Assembly: GCF_900100375.1 (NCBI RefSeq)
Contig: NZ_FNEZ01000002.1
Location: 310,001 to 374,000, forward strand
DNA from: Flavobacterium noncentrifugens
GTDB taxonomy: Bacteria > Bacteroidota > Bacteroidia > Flavobacteriales > Flavobacteriaceae
Reading direction: 5' to 3'
DNA: 64,000 bases
Shown: positions 51,652-60,591 of the stretch, one piece after another
Position numbering within the stretch: the first letter of the stretch is position 1
How the letters are laid out: each line of letters begins with the position of its first letter
Translations under genes and position numbers: made by a program
The notes under the pieces: generated by a model
Told to the model about the DNA's origin: nothing
The model's input: only the letters and a program-made list of their open reading frames with translations
Databases searched by the model: none

Positions 51652-53763
51652 TTAGGCCAAAACTTTGAGCAGTTTGGTGTAGAATTCTTCTTTGTTGATC
51701 GGTTTGATCAGGATTTCATTGGCACCGATTTCACTGATATCGGCATCCGACATATAATTGTTTCCGGTAATCAGCATGATTGGTGTGCCTGAATTGCTGT
51801 TATTTAACTGTTTGATTTGTTGGATCAGTTCAATTCCGGAAATGTTTCCAATCTGCAGATCGGTGATGATCAAGTCGACGGTTTCGTTTTCGAGGTATTT
51901 TTTGATGTTCTTGCTGGCGGTAAAATCTGCAATTTCAAACCCGACTTTAGAAGCCAGTTTTTTCATAATCGCTACGACCATCTGATCGTCATCGACCAGC
52001 GCAATCCTAATGTTTTTGCCTTCAAATTTTTCCTGCAATTGTACTTGTGCGGTTTTGTGCGATGCGTCCATTTTTTCAAGGAAAATATGAAAATGGATCG
52101 TCGTTCCCTGATTGATTTCGCTGTCGACAGAAATTTGACCACCGTACAATTCCACGATTTCCTTGCACAGGCTCAGGCCAAGCCCGGCGCCAAAACTGAT
52201 CTGGTCTTTATAATGTTTGCTCTGGTAATATTTGTCGAAAATTTTGTCCAGGTCTTCTTTCGGAATCCCGACACCGGAGTCCTTTATTGTCACATCAAAA
52301 CGGTATTTCCCATCTGCATCAGCCAGTTTGCAGGTCACGACAATGTTGCCGTAATTCGTGAATTTAATGGCATTCCCGATCAGGTTGTAAAACAGCTGGT
52401 GGATTTTTCCGTTATCGGCCAAAACCTCGTTTTTCATGTCGGGGTCAATATTGCTGATCAATTCGATTTTCTTAACTTCTGCCAATGATTTCAGTGATTC
52501 CAGAATGGTGCTGACTTCTTTTTTAAGGTTGATCTTAGAGTTGTATAAAACCAGTGTCGTGTTTTCATTTTTAAAGAAATCCAGAATTTGGTTGACCGTG
52601 ATCTGAAGCGAATTCGAAGTAAAATGCATCAGGTTGATCGGGTTGCTGAGCGCCTTGTCGGTATTCGATAATTTGAGTTTGTTTGACAGGTTTGAAATGA
52701 TATTGAGCGGTGCACGCATCTCGTGGCTTAACATGCCAATTAGCCTGTTTTTAAATTCTACATTGTTTTCTGCAATGGTTTTTGCCTTGGCGAGTTCTTT
52801 TTCAAATATGTAGGCAAAGAACGAATACAGCATCAGTAAAATCGTACAAACGATCATGGACAGCAATAAAATCCCGACCAGCGATTTTTTATTCTGGATG
52901 TTCGACATGGCATTTTCAAGCTGCTGCTTTCCTGAAAGCTGTGCCGATTCTGTATAAAACATCAAAAGATCCTGGGAATTCTGAAGTATTTTTTTATTGA
53001 CCACCATCAGTTCCTTGTCTTTTTCGCGAAGGTGCGAATAGGTGTTGCGTAATTGCCCGAATTCCTTCTGGTAATGTGCGCTGGTGCTTTCAAAAATATT
53101 TTTCATCTGGTCTTCGATCGTACCCGTTTTCTTGGTATTTCCGTAGACCATTTTGATGTAAATCTGGAGTTCTTCGCGCTTGATCTCATAGCGTCCTTTA
53201 ATTGCATCGCCAATGCGCGTCAGCAATCCTTTTTGTATGACATCATCCGAAAGACGTATCGAATCGTATTTGATCGAACCCAATACTTTTTTGAAATTAT
53301 ATGGATTCATTTCATAATCGTCGGCATTTTGTGCGGTAAGCGGATAAACGCCAACTTTGAGCAAAGCATCAAGCTCTTTTCTAAGGACTACGATTTCTTT
53401 TTCTTTATCTTTTTTAATACTAACGGCGTAATGGAAATCCTTGTCGTCATTGACGAGTTGGTTCAGGCTGTCAAGATAGACCGACATTTTATCAAGGGAA
53501 TTGCGATATTCCAAAAGTAAATTCTGGTCGTATTGGTGCAGGTATTCGTTGAAATAATTCTCGGCGTCGAAATAATTTTTCGTTGCACCATTGGTGTATA
53601 CAAAAGCGAGGTTTTGGTTTTTAGAGTTTTCAAACGACTCAGACAAAAGTTTCTCATCTGTAGTTTGTTTGTACCATAGCACTAAAATCAATATCTGGAC
53701 AAAAAGAACAAATATGAATAATGCCAGGTGTATTCGTTTTCGTTGCCTGAATGATACAGCCAT
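51652..53763 (-). CDS. Hybrid sensor histidine kinase / response regulator
   Basis: 703 residues. TM at about 12-30 and 296-320 enclose a mostly helical periplasmic sensor of about 265 residues (no recognised family). HisKA H347 in MLSHEMRAPLNII, ATPase domain with NAIKF and GLGLSLCKEI, then a receiver domain (start ~585) with D635 in LIITDLQIG and K687 in IKPIN. No output domain or regulator gene adjacent. A TTG-N16-TATTTTTG promoter lies upstream. Confidence 0.88.
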   Translation of the reverse strand: MAVSFRQRKRIHLALFIFVLFVQILILVLWYKQTTDEKLLSESFENSKNQNLAFVYTNGATKNYFDAENYFNEYLHQYDQNLLLEYRNSLDKMSVYLDSLNQLVNDDKDFHYAVSIKKDKEKEIVVLRKELDALLKVGVYPLTAQNADDYEMNPYNFKKVLGSIKYDSIRLSDDVIQKGLLTRIGDAIKGRYEIKREELQIYIKMVYGNTKKTGTIEDQMKNIFESTSAHYQKEFGQLRNTYSHLREKDKELMVVNKKILQNSQDLLMFYTESAQLSGKQQLENAMSNIQNKKSLVGILLLSMIVCTILLMLYSFFAYIFEKELAKAKTIAENNVEFKNRLIGMLSHEMRAPLNIISNLSNKLKLSNTDKALSNPINLMHFTSNSLQITVNQILDFFKNENTTLVLYNSKINLKKEVSTILESLKSLAEVKKIELISNIDPDMKNEVLADNGKIHQLFYNLIGNAIKFTNYGNIVVTCKLADADGKYRFDVTIKDSGVGIPKEDLDKIFDKYYQSKHYKDQISFGAGLGLSLCKEIVELYGGQISVDSEINQGTTIHFHIFLEKMDASHKTAQVQLQEKFEGKNIRIALVDDDQMVVAIMKKLASKVGFEIADFTASKNIKKYLENETVDLIITDLQIGNISGIELIQQIKQLNNSNSGTPIMLITGNNYMSDADISEIGANEILIKPINKEEFYTKLLKVLA

Positions 53764-53827
53764 TTTTATTAAATTAAGTTTATAATAGGGGTTAAACTTT
53801 TTAACAATCGTTTATAAAAACGAATGC

Positions 53828-53854
53828 CAAAAATAACCAAAAACAGCGTTGCAA
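53828..53854 (-). promoter_or_regulatory. Probable promoter of the hybrid kinase gene (TTG-N16-TATTTTTG)
   Basis: On the minus strand TATTTTTG (53835-53828) is preceded by TTG (53854-53852) at 16 bp. The -7 element is 64 bp before the start codon at 53763. Confidence 0.5.
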
Positions 53855-53991
53855 TGCCTAAAGTATTGATTTTTAGGAATAATTTCGGTAACGTGTGCGT
53901 TTTATAATTTATGTGGGAAGATTAAACAGAAAAATTAAATTTAATGTAAATAATGCCTTTGTTTTGATAGATGAATTGTAGGTTAACGCTA

Positions 53992-55071
53992 CTAAAGGTT
54001 GAATATTCTATAGCTTTGATGCGTAGATTTTATCACGGTTTCCGTGCGTTCCGGATGCGTATCCGAAATAAACAATTGACCGAACTCATCATTGTTGACC
54101 ATTTCTACAATTTTCCCGACACGCGTTTCATCCAGTTTGTCGAAAATATCATCAAACAATAAAATTGGTTTTTGGCCGCATTTCTTTTTGATGAAATCAA
54201 ACTGCGCGAGTTTCAGCGCGATCAGGAAAGTTTTCTGCTGCCCTTGCGAACCAAATTTCTTGATCGGGTAGTGGTCGATCTCAAACAAAAGGTCGTCTTT
54301 GTGGATGCCAACGGAAGTATATTGCAGCGCACGGTCTTTCGCGATGTTTTCCTGTAAAAGGGTCAGCAGGTCTTTTTCTGCCAAAAGGCTGTCGTAAACG
54401 AGTTGTACGGTTTCTGAAGAATCGGTAATCGCCTGATGGTGTTTGTTGAAGATCGGAATAAAATCGGCCAGGAAAATCTTTCGCTTTTCAAAAATGCGCT
54501 GCCCCAATTCGTTGAGCTGCTCATTGTATATAGACAAAGTGTCGTTTTCAAAAATGTGGTTCGATGCAAAATATTTCAGCAAAGCATTGCGTTGGCTTAA
54601 AATTTTCTGGTATTGAATGAGTTCCTGCAAATATTTCGAATCCAATTGCGAAATCACCGAATCGATGAATTTTCGCCGTGTCTCGCTGCCTTCAACGATC
54701 AAATCGCGGTCGGCAGGCGAAATGATCACAAGCGGAATAAACCCGATATGGTCTGAAAATTTATCGTATGGCTTTCCGTTGCGCTTCAGGATTTTTTTTT
54801 GCCCTTTTTTGAGGCTGCAAACGATTTGCTCATTCCGGTCTTTAATTTCAAACTCGCCATCGATCACAAAAAACTCCTCACCATGCCTGATATTCTGTAC
54901 TGCAAGCGGGTTAAAGTAGCTTTTTCCGTACGACAAATGGTAAATCGCGTCGAGTACATTGGTTTTTCCAATGCCGTTTTTTCCCGTAAAGCAATTGATC
55001 TTGCGGTCAAAATCAAAGTCGGCTTCGGCAAAATTTTTATAATTGAAAAGGGAGATCTTCTTTAAATACAT
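53992..55071 (-). CDS. recF: DNA replication/repair protein RecF
   Basis: 359 residues from the start at 55071 ([14 protein letters not shown]). SMC-like ATPase loading RecA at gaps. Walker [12 protein letters not shown] (30-40), signature region [14 protein letters not shown], Walker [13 protein letters not shown] and the closing SDTHPERTE. Here it sits divergent from a TPR-protein gene, not in the dnaA-dnaN-recF order of many bacteria, and the ribH-mutL cluster follows. Complete. Confidence 0.95.
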   Translation of the reverse strand: MYLKKISLFNYKNFAEADFDFDRKINCFTGKNGIGKTNVLDAIYHLSYGKSYFNPLAVQNIRHGEEFFVIDGEFEIKDRNEQIVCSLKKGQKKILKRNGKPYDKFSDHIGFIPLVIISPADRDLIVEGSETRRKFIDSVISQLDSKYLQELIQYQKILSQRNALLKYFASNHIFENDTLSIYNEQLNELGQRIFEKRKIFLADFIPIFNKHHQAITDSSETVQLVYDSLLAEKDLLTLLQENIAKDRALQYTSVGIHKDDLLFEIDHYPIKKFGSQGQQKTFLIALKLAQFDFIKKKCGQKPILLFDDIFDKLDETRVGKIVEMVNNDEFGQLFISDTHPERTETVIKSTHQSYRIFNL

Positions 55072-55275
55072 CTTGAAATGTCGCGCTGTTACTGCCAAAT
55101 GACAGTTTCTGAAAGCGGCTGCAAATTACCGAAAATTATCTACAAAATCCCCAATTGCCCATTTTCCAAACGAAATAATTATGAACAGCATCCCACTCAT
55201 TTTTTATAAAATAAATTTAATTTTCTTATTTGAATATAAAATCGATTTTTTTTATGTGGGTTTGAATAAAAATTT

Positions 55276-55283
55276 TATTTTTG
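55276..55283 (+). promoter_or_regulatory. -7 promoter element (TATTTTTG) of the TPR-protein gene
   Basis: Exact TAnnTTTG match 21 bp before the ATG at 55305. Confidence 0.5.
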
Positions 55284-55304
55284 CGGCTCACTAATTTAAA
55301 TTAA

Positions 55305-56093
55305 ATGGCAACGTATAATAAAAGAGGTTACAAAGCTCCAAAAGAAAAAGAAGAAAAATTAGACGATAACTTTATTGAGGATGTAAATGTTGACGAAAAA
55401 GACAGTACAACCGCAGGGGTATTCAATTCTTTGGATGCAACAGCTTCTAAAACTGAAGAGTGGTTCGAGAAAAACCAAAAAGCCATCTTCGGGATTGTAG
55501 GTGCTTTGGCGCTTGTTGTTGTTGGATACGTAGCTTACCAAAAATTTGTGGTTGGCCCGAAAGAAGACGATGCAGCGAATGAAATCTTCGAAGCACAGCA
55601 AAATTTCCAGAAAGCGACTGACGGAACTGGAAAATCAGCCGATTCATTATACAATCTGGCATTGAAAGGATCTGAAGGAAAATTCGGGTTTATTGATATT
55701 GCAGATAAATATTCAGGAACAGACGCAGCAAACCTCGCAAATTACTACGCCGGAATTTCTTACCTGAACTTAGGAAAATACACAGAAGCGATTGCTTCAT
55801 TAGAAAAATTTAAATCAGAAGACATCATTCTGGGCGCTTTGGCAAAAGGAGCGATCGGGGATGCGTATTCACAAAAAAACCAGCCAAAAGAAGCGTTGGA
55901 TTTTTATGTAAAAGCATCTGAAATGAACAAAAACGACCTGACCACGCCACGGTTCTTAGTAAAAGCAGGACAAGCTGCCTTAGCTAGCGGAAACAAAGCC
56001 GATGCATTGAAATATTTCACGGAAGTCAAAGAGAAATATGAAAACACACCGGAAGGTTCAACCGTTGACGCATTGATCGGACTGGCACAATAA
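55305..56093 (+). CDS. Membrane-anchored tetratricopeptide protein (YfgM-like)
   Basis: 262 residues. Short charged cytosolic N-terminus, one TM at about 65-85 (AIFGIVGALALVVVGYVAY), then periplasmic TPR repeats with YYAGISYLNLGKYTEAIASL and IGDAYSQKNQPKEALDFYV. The layout is that of YfgM, which binds SecYEG/PpiD, or of gliding-linked TPR proteins, so a role in envelope protein handling is likely but unproven. Divergent from recF, closed by a strong terminator. Confidence 0.8.
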   Translation: MATYNKRGYKAPKEKEEKLDDNFIEDVNVDEKDSTTAGVFNSLDATASKTEEWFEKNQKAIFGIVGALALVVVGYVAYQKFVVGPKEDDAANEIFEAQQNFQKATDGTGKSADSLYNLALKGSEGKFGFIDIADKYSGTDAANLANYYAGISYLNLGKYTEAIASLEKFKSEDIILGALAKGAIGDAYSQKNQPKEALDFYVKASEMNKNDLTTPRFLVKAGQAALASGNKADALKYFTEVKEKYENTPEGSTVDALIGLAQ

Positions 56094-56114
56094 AGAAAAA
56101 ACATAAATTGAGAT

Positions 56115-56161
56115 ATGAGAATTGAGGTCGTAAAAGATTTTTCAATTCTCATTTTTTTTTA
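56115..56161 (+). terminator. Strong terminator after the TPR-protein gene
   Basis: Perfect 11-bp stem ATGAGAATTGA (56115-56125) / TCAATTCTCAT (56142-56152) followed by a run of nine T. Confidence 0.9.
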
Positions 56162-56189
56162 ATCGAATTTCAATTCTAAATACTAAAAA

Positions 56190-56681
56190 ATGGCTACAGC
56201 AAATAAAAATCTATCCAATTACGATAAAAATACCATTCAAAACGCAAAGGATTTTCGGTTTGGGATTGTGGTTTCAGAATGGAACGACCACATTACAAAT
56301 GGCCTGTATTCCGGAGCCGAAGCTGCACTTTTAGACTGCGGCGCGCTGCCTGAAAACATCATCCGCTGGAATGTTCCCGGAAGTTTCGAACTCATTTACG
56401 GCGCAAGCCGCATCACCCAAAAGCACGAACTCGACGTCGTGATCACGATCGGTTGCGTCATCAAAGGCGAAACCATGCACTTCGAATTCGTCTGCGAAGG
56501 CGTCACCCAGGGCATCAAAGACCTCAATGTAAAAGGCGATGTACCCGTGATTTTCTGCCTGTTGACCGACAACAACGAACAGCAATCCATCGACCGCAGC
56601 GGCGGAATCCACGGCAACAAAGGCACCGAAGCCGCAATTGCGGCCATTAAAATGGCTCATTTGAAAAGAACTGGAGAATAA
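56190..56681 (+). CDS. ribH: 6,7-dimethyl-8-ribityllumazine synthase
   Basis: 163 residues. Condenses the ribitylamino-uracil with dihydroxybutanone phosphate in riboflavin synthesis; forms an icosahedral or decameric assembly. Family motifs: FRFGIVVSEWNDHIT, VPGSFELIYGA, IGCVIKGETMHFEFVCEGV (catalytic His). Complete. The other rib genes are not nearby; the gene sits between the TPR gene and mutL on the same strand. Confidence 0.96.
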   Translation: MATANKNLSNYDKNTIQNAKDFRFGIVVSEWNDHITNGLYSGAEAALLDCGALPENIIRWNVPGSFELIYGASRITQKHELDVVITIGCVIKGETMHFEFVCEGVTQGIKDLNVKGDVPVIFCLLTDNNEQQSIDRSGGIHGNKGTEAAIAAIKMAHLKRTGE

Positions 56682-56753
56682 CACAGTGACAACGTTTCCA
56701 AGTTTCAAAGTTCAAAACTTACTTAGATTCTGACATTCGACTTCCGACGATTT

Positions 56754-56835
56754 GGGCGTTGCCTTCGGCCGGGCTATTGTTTCAATCTTTTGTTCGTGCC
56801 TCACAAAAGGATTTCCACGACTATCCCTAACGCGC
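56754..56835 (-). repeat. Dispersed intergenic repeat, copy 4 (reverse orientation)
   Basis: Begins GGGCGTTGCCTTCGGCCGGG, then CTATTGTTTCAATCTTTTGT, TCACAAAAGGATTTCCACGA and CTATCCCTAACGCGC. On the minus strand the order and arm sequences (GGAAATCCTTTTGTG...ACAAAAGATTG) match copies 1-3. Confidence 0.75.
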
Positions 56836-57011
56836 ACGAAGTTTTTCGGGAACAAACCCAAAATCAGGCATCCCAAACTTTTCAACGCATCAATTTTCAA
56901 ACTTTTGCAACTTTGAAACGCTGCAACGCTACAACTCAGGCACTCAGCCACTCGGTTACTTTTGTGAAAACTTTCTTATTTCCAACCTTTTCACGTATGG
57001 CATAAATTCCG

Positions 57012-57019
57012 TACTTTTG
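57012..57019 (+). promoter_or_regulatory. -7 promoter element (TACTTTTG) of mutL
   Basis: Exact TAnnTTTG match 44 bp before the ATG at 57064; an identical element lies further upstream at 56957-56964. No TTG at standard spacing, so the call is tentative. Confidence 0.45.
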
Positions 57020-57063
57020 AAAGTCGTTTTCCGAACCAGAACGACGCTAACCAACAAACACGA

Positions 57064-58953
57064 ATGTCCAGTATTATCCAATTGCTTCCCGACCACGTTG
57101 CCAACCAGATTGCTGCCGGCGAAGTCGTGCAGCGCCCGGCTTCTGTAGTCAAAGAGCTGCTGGAAAATGCCGTCGATGCCAAAGCAACCGACATCAAACT
57201 CATCATCAAAGATGCCGGAAAATCACTTGTCCAGGTCATCGATAATGGCGTCGGGATGAGCGTCACCGACGCAAGAATGTGTTTTGAGCGCCATGCCACT
57301 TCCAAAATCCGCCAGGCAGAGGATTTGTTTTCATTGTATACCAAAGGCTTTCGCGGCGAAGCACTCGCGTCAATTGCTGCAATCGCACACGTCGAAATGA
57401 AAACGCGCCAGGAACAGGAAGAACTCGGGACGCATATTATTATCGAAGGCAGCAAATTCGTTTCCCAGGACGTTGCTGTTTTGCCACGCGGCACGTCGTT
57501 CGCAGTCAAAAATTTATTTTTCAATATTCCGGCGCGCCGCAATTTCCTGAAATCTGAAACTGTCGAACACAGGCATATTGTGGATGAATTCCAGCGTGTT
57601 GCCTTAGCACATCCAAACATTCATTTTACATACTATCATAATGGTGGCGAGTTGTTCAATTTGCCGCCATCAAATTTCCGCCAGCGTATTGTCAATATTT
57701 TAGGCGGAAAAACCAACGAAAAACTCGTTCCGGTTAAAGAAGAAACCGAAATCGTTTCGATCGCCGGATTTGTCACCAAGCCCGAATTCTCCAAAAAGAA
57801 CCGCGGCGAGCAATTTTTCTTCGTCAACGACCGGTTTATTAAAAGCGGTTACCTGCACCATGCAATCATGGCGGCTTACGAAGGTTTGCTTAAAGACGGC
57901 TGCCAACCCGGATATTTTCTGTACTTGCAGGTACCGCCAAATACAATCGACATCAACATCCATCCAACAAAAACCGAGATCAAATTTGACGACGAACATG
58001 CCTTGTATGCGATTTTAAGATCTGCTGTAAAGCACAGCCTCGGGCAATTTAACGTGTCGCCGGTACTCGATTTTGAACGCGATTCGAACCTTGATACGCC
58101 GTATGCTTACAAAGATACGGAAGCATCGTTTCCAACGATTCAGGTTGATGGCAATTTCAATCCGTTCGCAGATGAAAAGCCAAACCGCCATTATGCAGCC
58201 GATTCGCGACGAAACAGCAGGGCAGAAACGTCAAGCTGGGAAGGTTTGTATGTGGGATTAAAACACGACACCGAAATGAGTTTCGAAGGCCGTTCGTCGC
58301 AGCAATCAATGACCGATGTTTCAGAGATGCAATTTGAAAGCGAAGAAGTGAATGCTTCTTTATTTGACGACAGCGACATCGAAAAAGCAGTCAATAAAAC
58401 CTACCAAATCCATAAAAAATACATCGTCAACCCGATCAAATCCGGAATGGTGATTGTCGACCAGCAGCGTGCGCACCAGCGCGTTTTGTATGAGCAATTC
58501 CTTACGAACATGACGGTTTTTCAGGCAGCAAGCCAGCAATTGCTGTTTCCATTGAACCTGTATTTTTCATCTGGCGAGATGGAACTCGTTCACGAACTCA
58601 AACCTGCACTATCCAACACAGGATTTGTATTTGATCAAAATGCAGAAGACCATATCGTGATTTCAGGAATTCCGGTCAACGTGACTGAAAGCGAAGTGTC
58701 GATCGTTTTAGAGCAACTGATCAGCGATTTGCAGGACGGAATTCCCGAAAACAGCTTTAGCCAGACCGATTCGATCGCCAAATCGATGGCGCGCAGCCTA
58801 GCCGTAAAAACCGGGACTTATTTGACTGAAAAAGAGCAGGAAAACCTTGTTAACGGCTTATTTGCCTGTAAAGAACCAAATGTTTCCCCTTTTCAAAAAC
58901 CCACTTTCATCACGATGCGTGTGGAAGATTTAGATAAAAAATTCGCTATATGA
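57064..58953 (+). CDS. mutL: DNA mismatch repair protein MutL, endonuclease motifs not conserved
   Basis: 629 residues. The GHKL ATPase domain is intact: ENAVDAKATDI, DNGVGMS, ERHATSKI, TKGFRGEALASI. The C-terminal dimerisation domain is present, but the metal-binding endonuclease motif DQHA(x)2E(x)4E reads D466-Q-Q-R-A-H-Q, and the CPHGRP-type motif reads S608-P-F-Q-K-P. The nuclease site therefore looks inactive. Bacteroidota lack MutH as far as I recall, so how nicking occurs is open. Translationally coupled to the rhomboid gene (ATGA overlap). Confidence 0.93.
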   Translation: MSSIIQLLPDHVANQIAAGEVVQRPASVVKELLENAVDAKATDIKLIIKDAGKSLVQVIDNGVGMSVTDARMCFERHATSKIRQAEDLFSLYTKGFRGEALASIAAIAHVEMKTRQEQEELGTHIIIEGSKFVSQDVAVLPRGTSFAVKNLFFNIPARRNFLKSETVEHRHIVDEFQRVALAHPNIHFTYYHNGGELFNLPPSNFRQRIVNILGGKTNEKLVPVKEETEIVSIAGFVTKPEFSKKNRGEQFFFVNDRFIKSGYLHHAIMAAYEGLLKDGCQPGYFLYLQVPPNTIDINIHPTKTEIKFDDEHALYAILRSAVKHSLGQFNVSPVLDFERDSNLDTPYAYKDTEASFPTIQVDGNFNPFADEKPNRHYAADSRRNSRAETSSWEGLYVGLKHDTEMSFEGRSSQQSMTDVSEMQFESEEVNASLFDDSDIEKAVNKTYQIHKKYIVNPIKSGMVIVDQQRAHQRVLYEQFLTNMTVFQAASQQLLFPLNLYFSSGEMELVHELKPALSNTGFVFDQNAEDHIVISGIPVNVTESEVSIVLEQLISDLQDGIPENSFSQTDSIAKSMARSLAVKTGTYLTEKEQENLVNGLFACKEPNVSPFQKPTFITMRVEDLDKKFAI

Positions 58954-59699
58954 TGCAGATTACACCAGTTGTGAAGCAACTTCTAATTATTAATATTATT
59001 TTTTTTATTGGATGTCAGATCGTAGGCGACGAAGCCTATAATTATTTGTCGTTGTTCTTTTTTGAAAATGCAAAATTCCAGCCGTGGCAGCCATTGACGC
59101 ACATGTTTATGCATGGCGGAATAATGCATATTGCTTTCAATATGTTTGCTTTGTATTCTTTCGGATCTGCATTGGAGCATTTTTGGGGCGGGAAGAAATT
59201 TTTGTTTTTCTACATTTCCTGCGGATTGGGTGCGGCATTGCTGCATACCGGCGTAAATTATTATTTCTTTCACAGTGGATTGAACGATCTTATAGAGGCT
59301 GGATTTAAATCTGAAGACATTTACAGGCTTCTAAACAGCGGGCAGATTGATACCAGATGGACGGAAGTCTTAGGTCAATCGGGCATAGATAATTTCGCAG
59401 GTGCTTTTGCAACACCGGTTGTTGGCGCTTCGGGTGCGATTTACGGCTTGCTTGTGGCTTTTGCTTTTATGTTTCCGAATGCAGAACTCGCGTTAATGTT
59501 TATCCCAATTCCGATCAAAGCCAAATATTTTGTTCCGGGATTGATTGCAGTGGATCTGGTTTTAGGATTAAAAGGCAATTCGATTTTTGGCGGATCAAGT
59601 GGCATCGCACATTTTGCACATGTCGGCGGTGCTGTCGTCGGGTTCATCATGATGTGGTATTGGAAGAAAAACCAATTCAGCAACAACCGCTGGAATTAA
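58950..59699 (+). CDS. Rhomboid family intramembrane serine protease 1
   Basis: 249 residues. Six-helix rhomboid core. Catalytic Ser is S161 in VGASGAIYGLL, catalytic His is H224 in AHFAHVGGAV; the amphipathic L1 motif HMFMHGGIMHIAFNMFALYSFG (given in part, about 51-70) supports activity. An insertion of about 45 residues (105-150) separates helices. The start overlaps the mutL stop (ATGATG), so translation is coupled. Natural substrates unknown. Confidence 0.9.
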   Translation: MMQITPVVKQLLIINIIFFIGCQIVGDEAYNYLSLFFFENAKFQPWQPLTHMFMHGGIMHIAFNMFALYSFGSALEHFWGGKKFLFFYISCGLGAALLHTGVNYYFFHSGLNDLIEAGFKSEDIYRLLNSGQIDTRWTEVLGQSGIDNFAGAFATPVVGASGAIYGLLVAFAFMFPNAELALMFIPIPIKAKYFVPGLIAVDLVLGLKGNSIFGGSSGIAHFAHVGGAVVGFIMMWYWKKNQFSNNRWN

Positions 59700-59721
59700 C
59701 ATTCAAATTTAAAAAAATAAA

Positions 59722-60585
59722 ATGAGCATATTCGATGATTTAAAATTGCAGTATAAAATGGGAGGCTTTGAGCAAAAAGTCATCTATTGGAATGTTGCGG
59801 CCTTTGTCATTTCAATTGTGTTTTTTTACCAGTTCAAGCTGGGTTTTTTCGCATTTCCGGATTGGATTTCGCTTTCGTCAAATGTTTCTGATTTGCTTTG
59901 GAAGCCCTGGACATTGCTGACGTATTCCTTCTTTCATGCAGGATTTTTTCACTTGTTCTTTAACATGATTGTCCTTAATTTTTCCGGACGCTTATTCCTG
60001 ACATTTTTTACACAAAAGCAGTTTCTTGGATTGTATCTGATGGCCGGAATTTTTGCCGGATTGGCTTTTATCGGAGGTTATTTAATACTTGGGCAAACTG
60101 CAGCAATCGTTGGTGCTTCGGGAGCGATCATGGCAATTTTGGTAGCAACGGCAACGTATTCGCCTTATATGAATTTGAGGTTGTTGCTGGTTGGAAATGT
60201 CAAATTGTGGCAACTCACAGCAGTAATTGTTATCCTTGATCTGTTGCAGATTTTTGTTGAAAATACCGGCGGTCACATTGCGCATCTGGCGGGTGCATTT
60301 TTCGGGTTTTTCTATATAAAATTGCTTCAGAACGGAACAGATCTGACGAAAGGCGTGACTTCAATAATAAACTTTTTTGCCAACATTTTCAGCGGGAGAA
60401 AGGCATCTCCACTAAAAACCGTTCATCGCAATTACGACCGCAAGCCCGTAAAAACCGTATCTAAAATTGTTACAAAAGACAAAACGCAGCAACAAATAGA
60501 TGAAATCCTCGATAAAATTTCACAATCGGGTTATGACAGCCTGACTAAGGAAGAAAAAGAATTCCTGTTCAAAGCAGGAAAATAA
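59722..60585 (+). CDS. Rhomboid family intramembrane serine protease 2
   Basis: 287 residues. Second rhomboid directly after the first (22 bp gap). Catalytic S133 in VGASGAIMAIL and H188 in GGHIAHLAGAFFGF; YSFFHAGFFHLFFNM in the L1 segment. The cytosolic tail from about 215 ends DEILDKISQSGYDSLTKEEK, a segment I have seen appended to rhomboids of Bacteroidota. It presumably arose by duplication with rhomboid 1, although the sequences are now distinct. Confidence 0.9.
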   Translation: MSIFDDLKLQYKMGGFEQKVIYWNVAAFVISIVFFYQFKLGFFAFPDWISLSSNVSDLLWKPWTLLTYSFFHAGFFHLFFNMIVLNFSGRLFLTFFTQKQFLGLYLMAGIFAGLAFIGGYLILGQTAAIVGASGAIMAILVATATYSPYMNLRLLLVGNVKLWQLTAVIVILDLLQIFVENTGGHIAHLAGAFFGFFYIKLLQNGTDLTKGVTSIINFFANIFSGRKASPLKTVHRNYDRKPVKTVSKIVTKDKTQQQIDEILDKISQSGYDSLTKEEKEFLFKAGK

Positions 60586-60591
60586 GCAAGT

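Larger units (their letters stand above)
56682..57063. other. 382-bp intergenic region with dispersed repeat copy 4 and ACTTTTG-type microrepeats
   Basis: Between ribH and mutL. Besides the repeat (56754-56835) it has several near-identical short units (CAAACTTTTGCAACTTTGAA, GCTGCAACGCTACAACTC), like those upstream of ffh at 26871-26908, and two TAnnTTTG elements. No gene seen. Confidence 0.7.
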
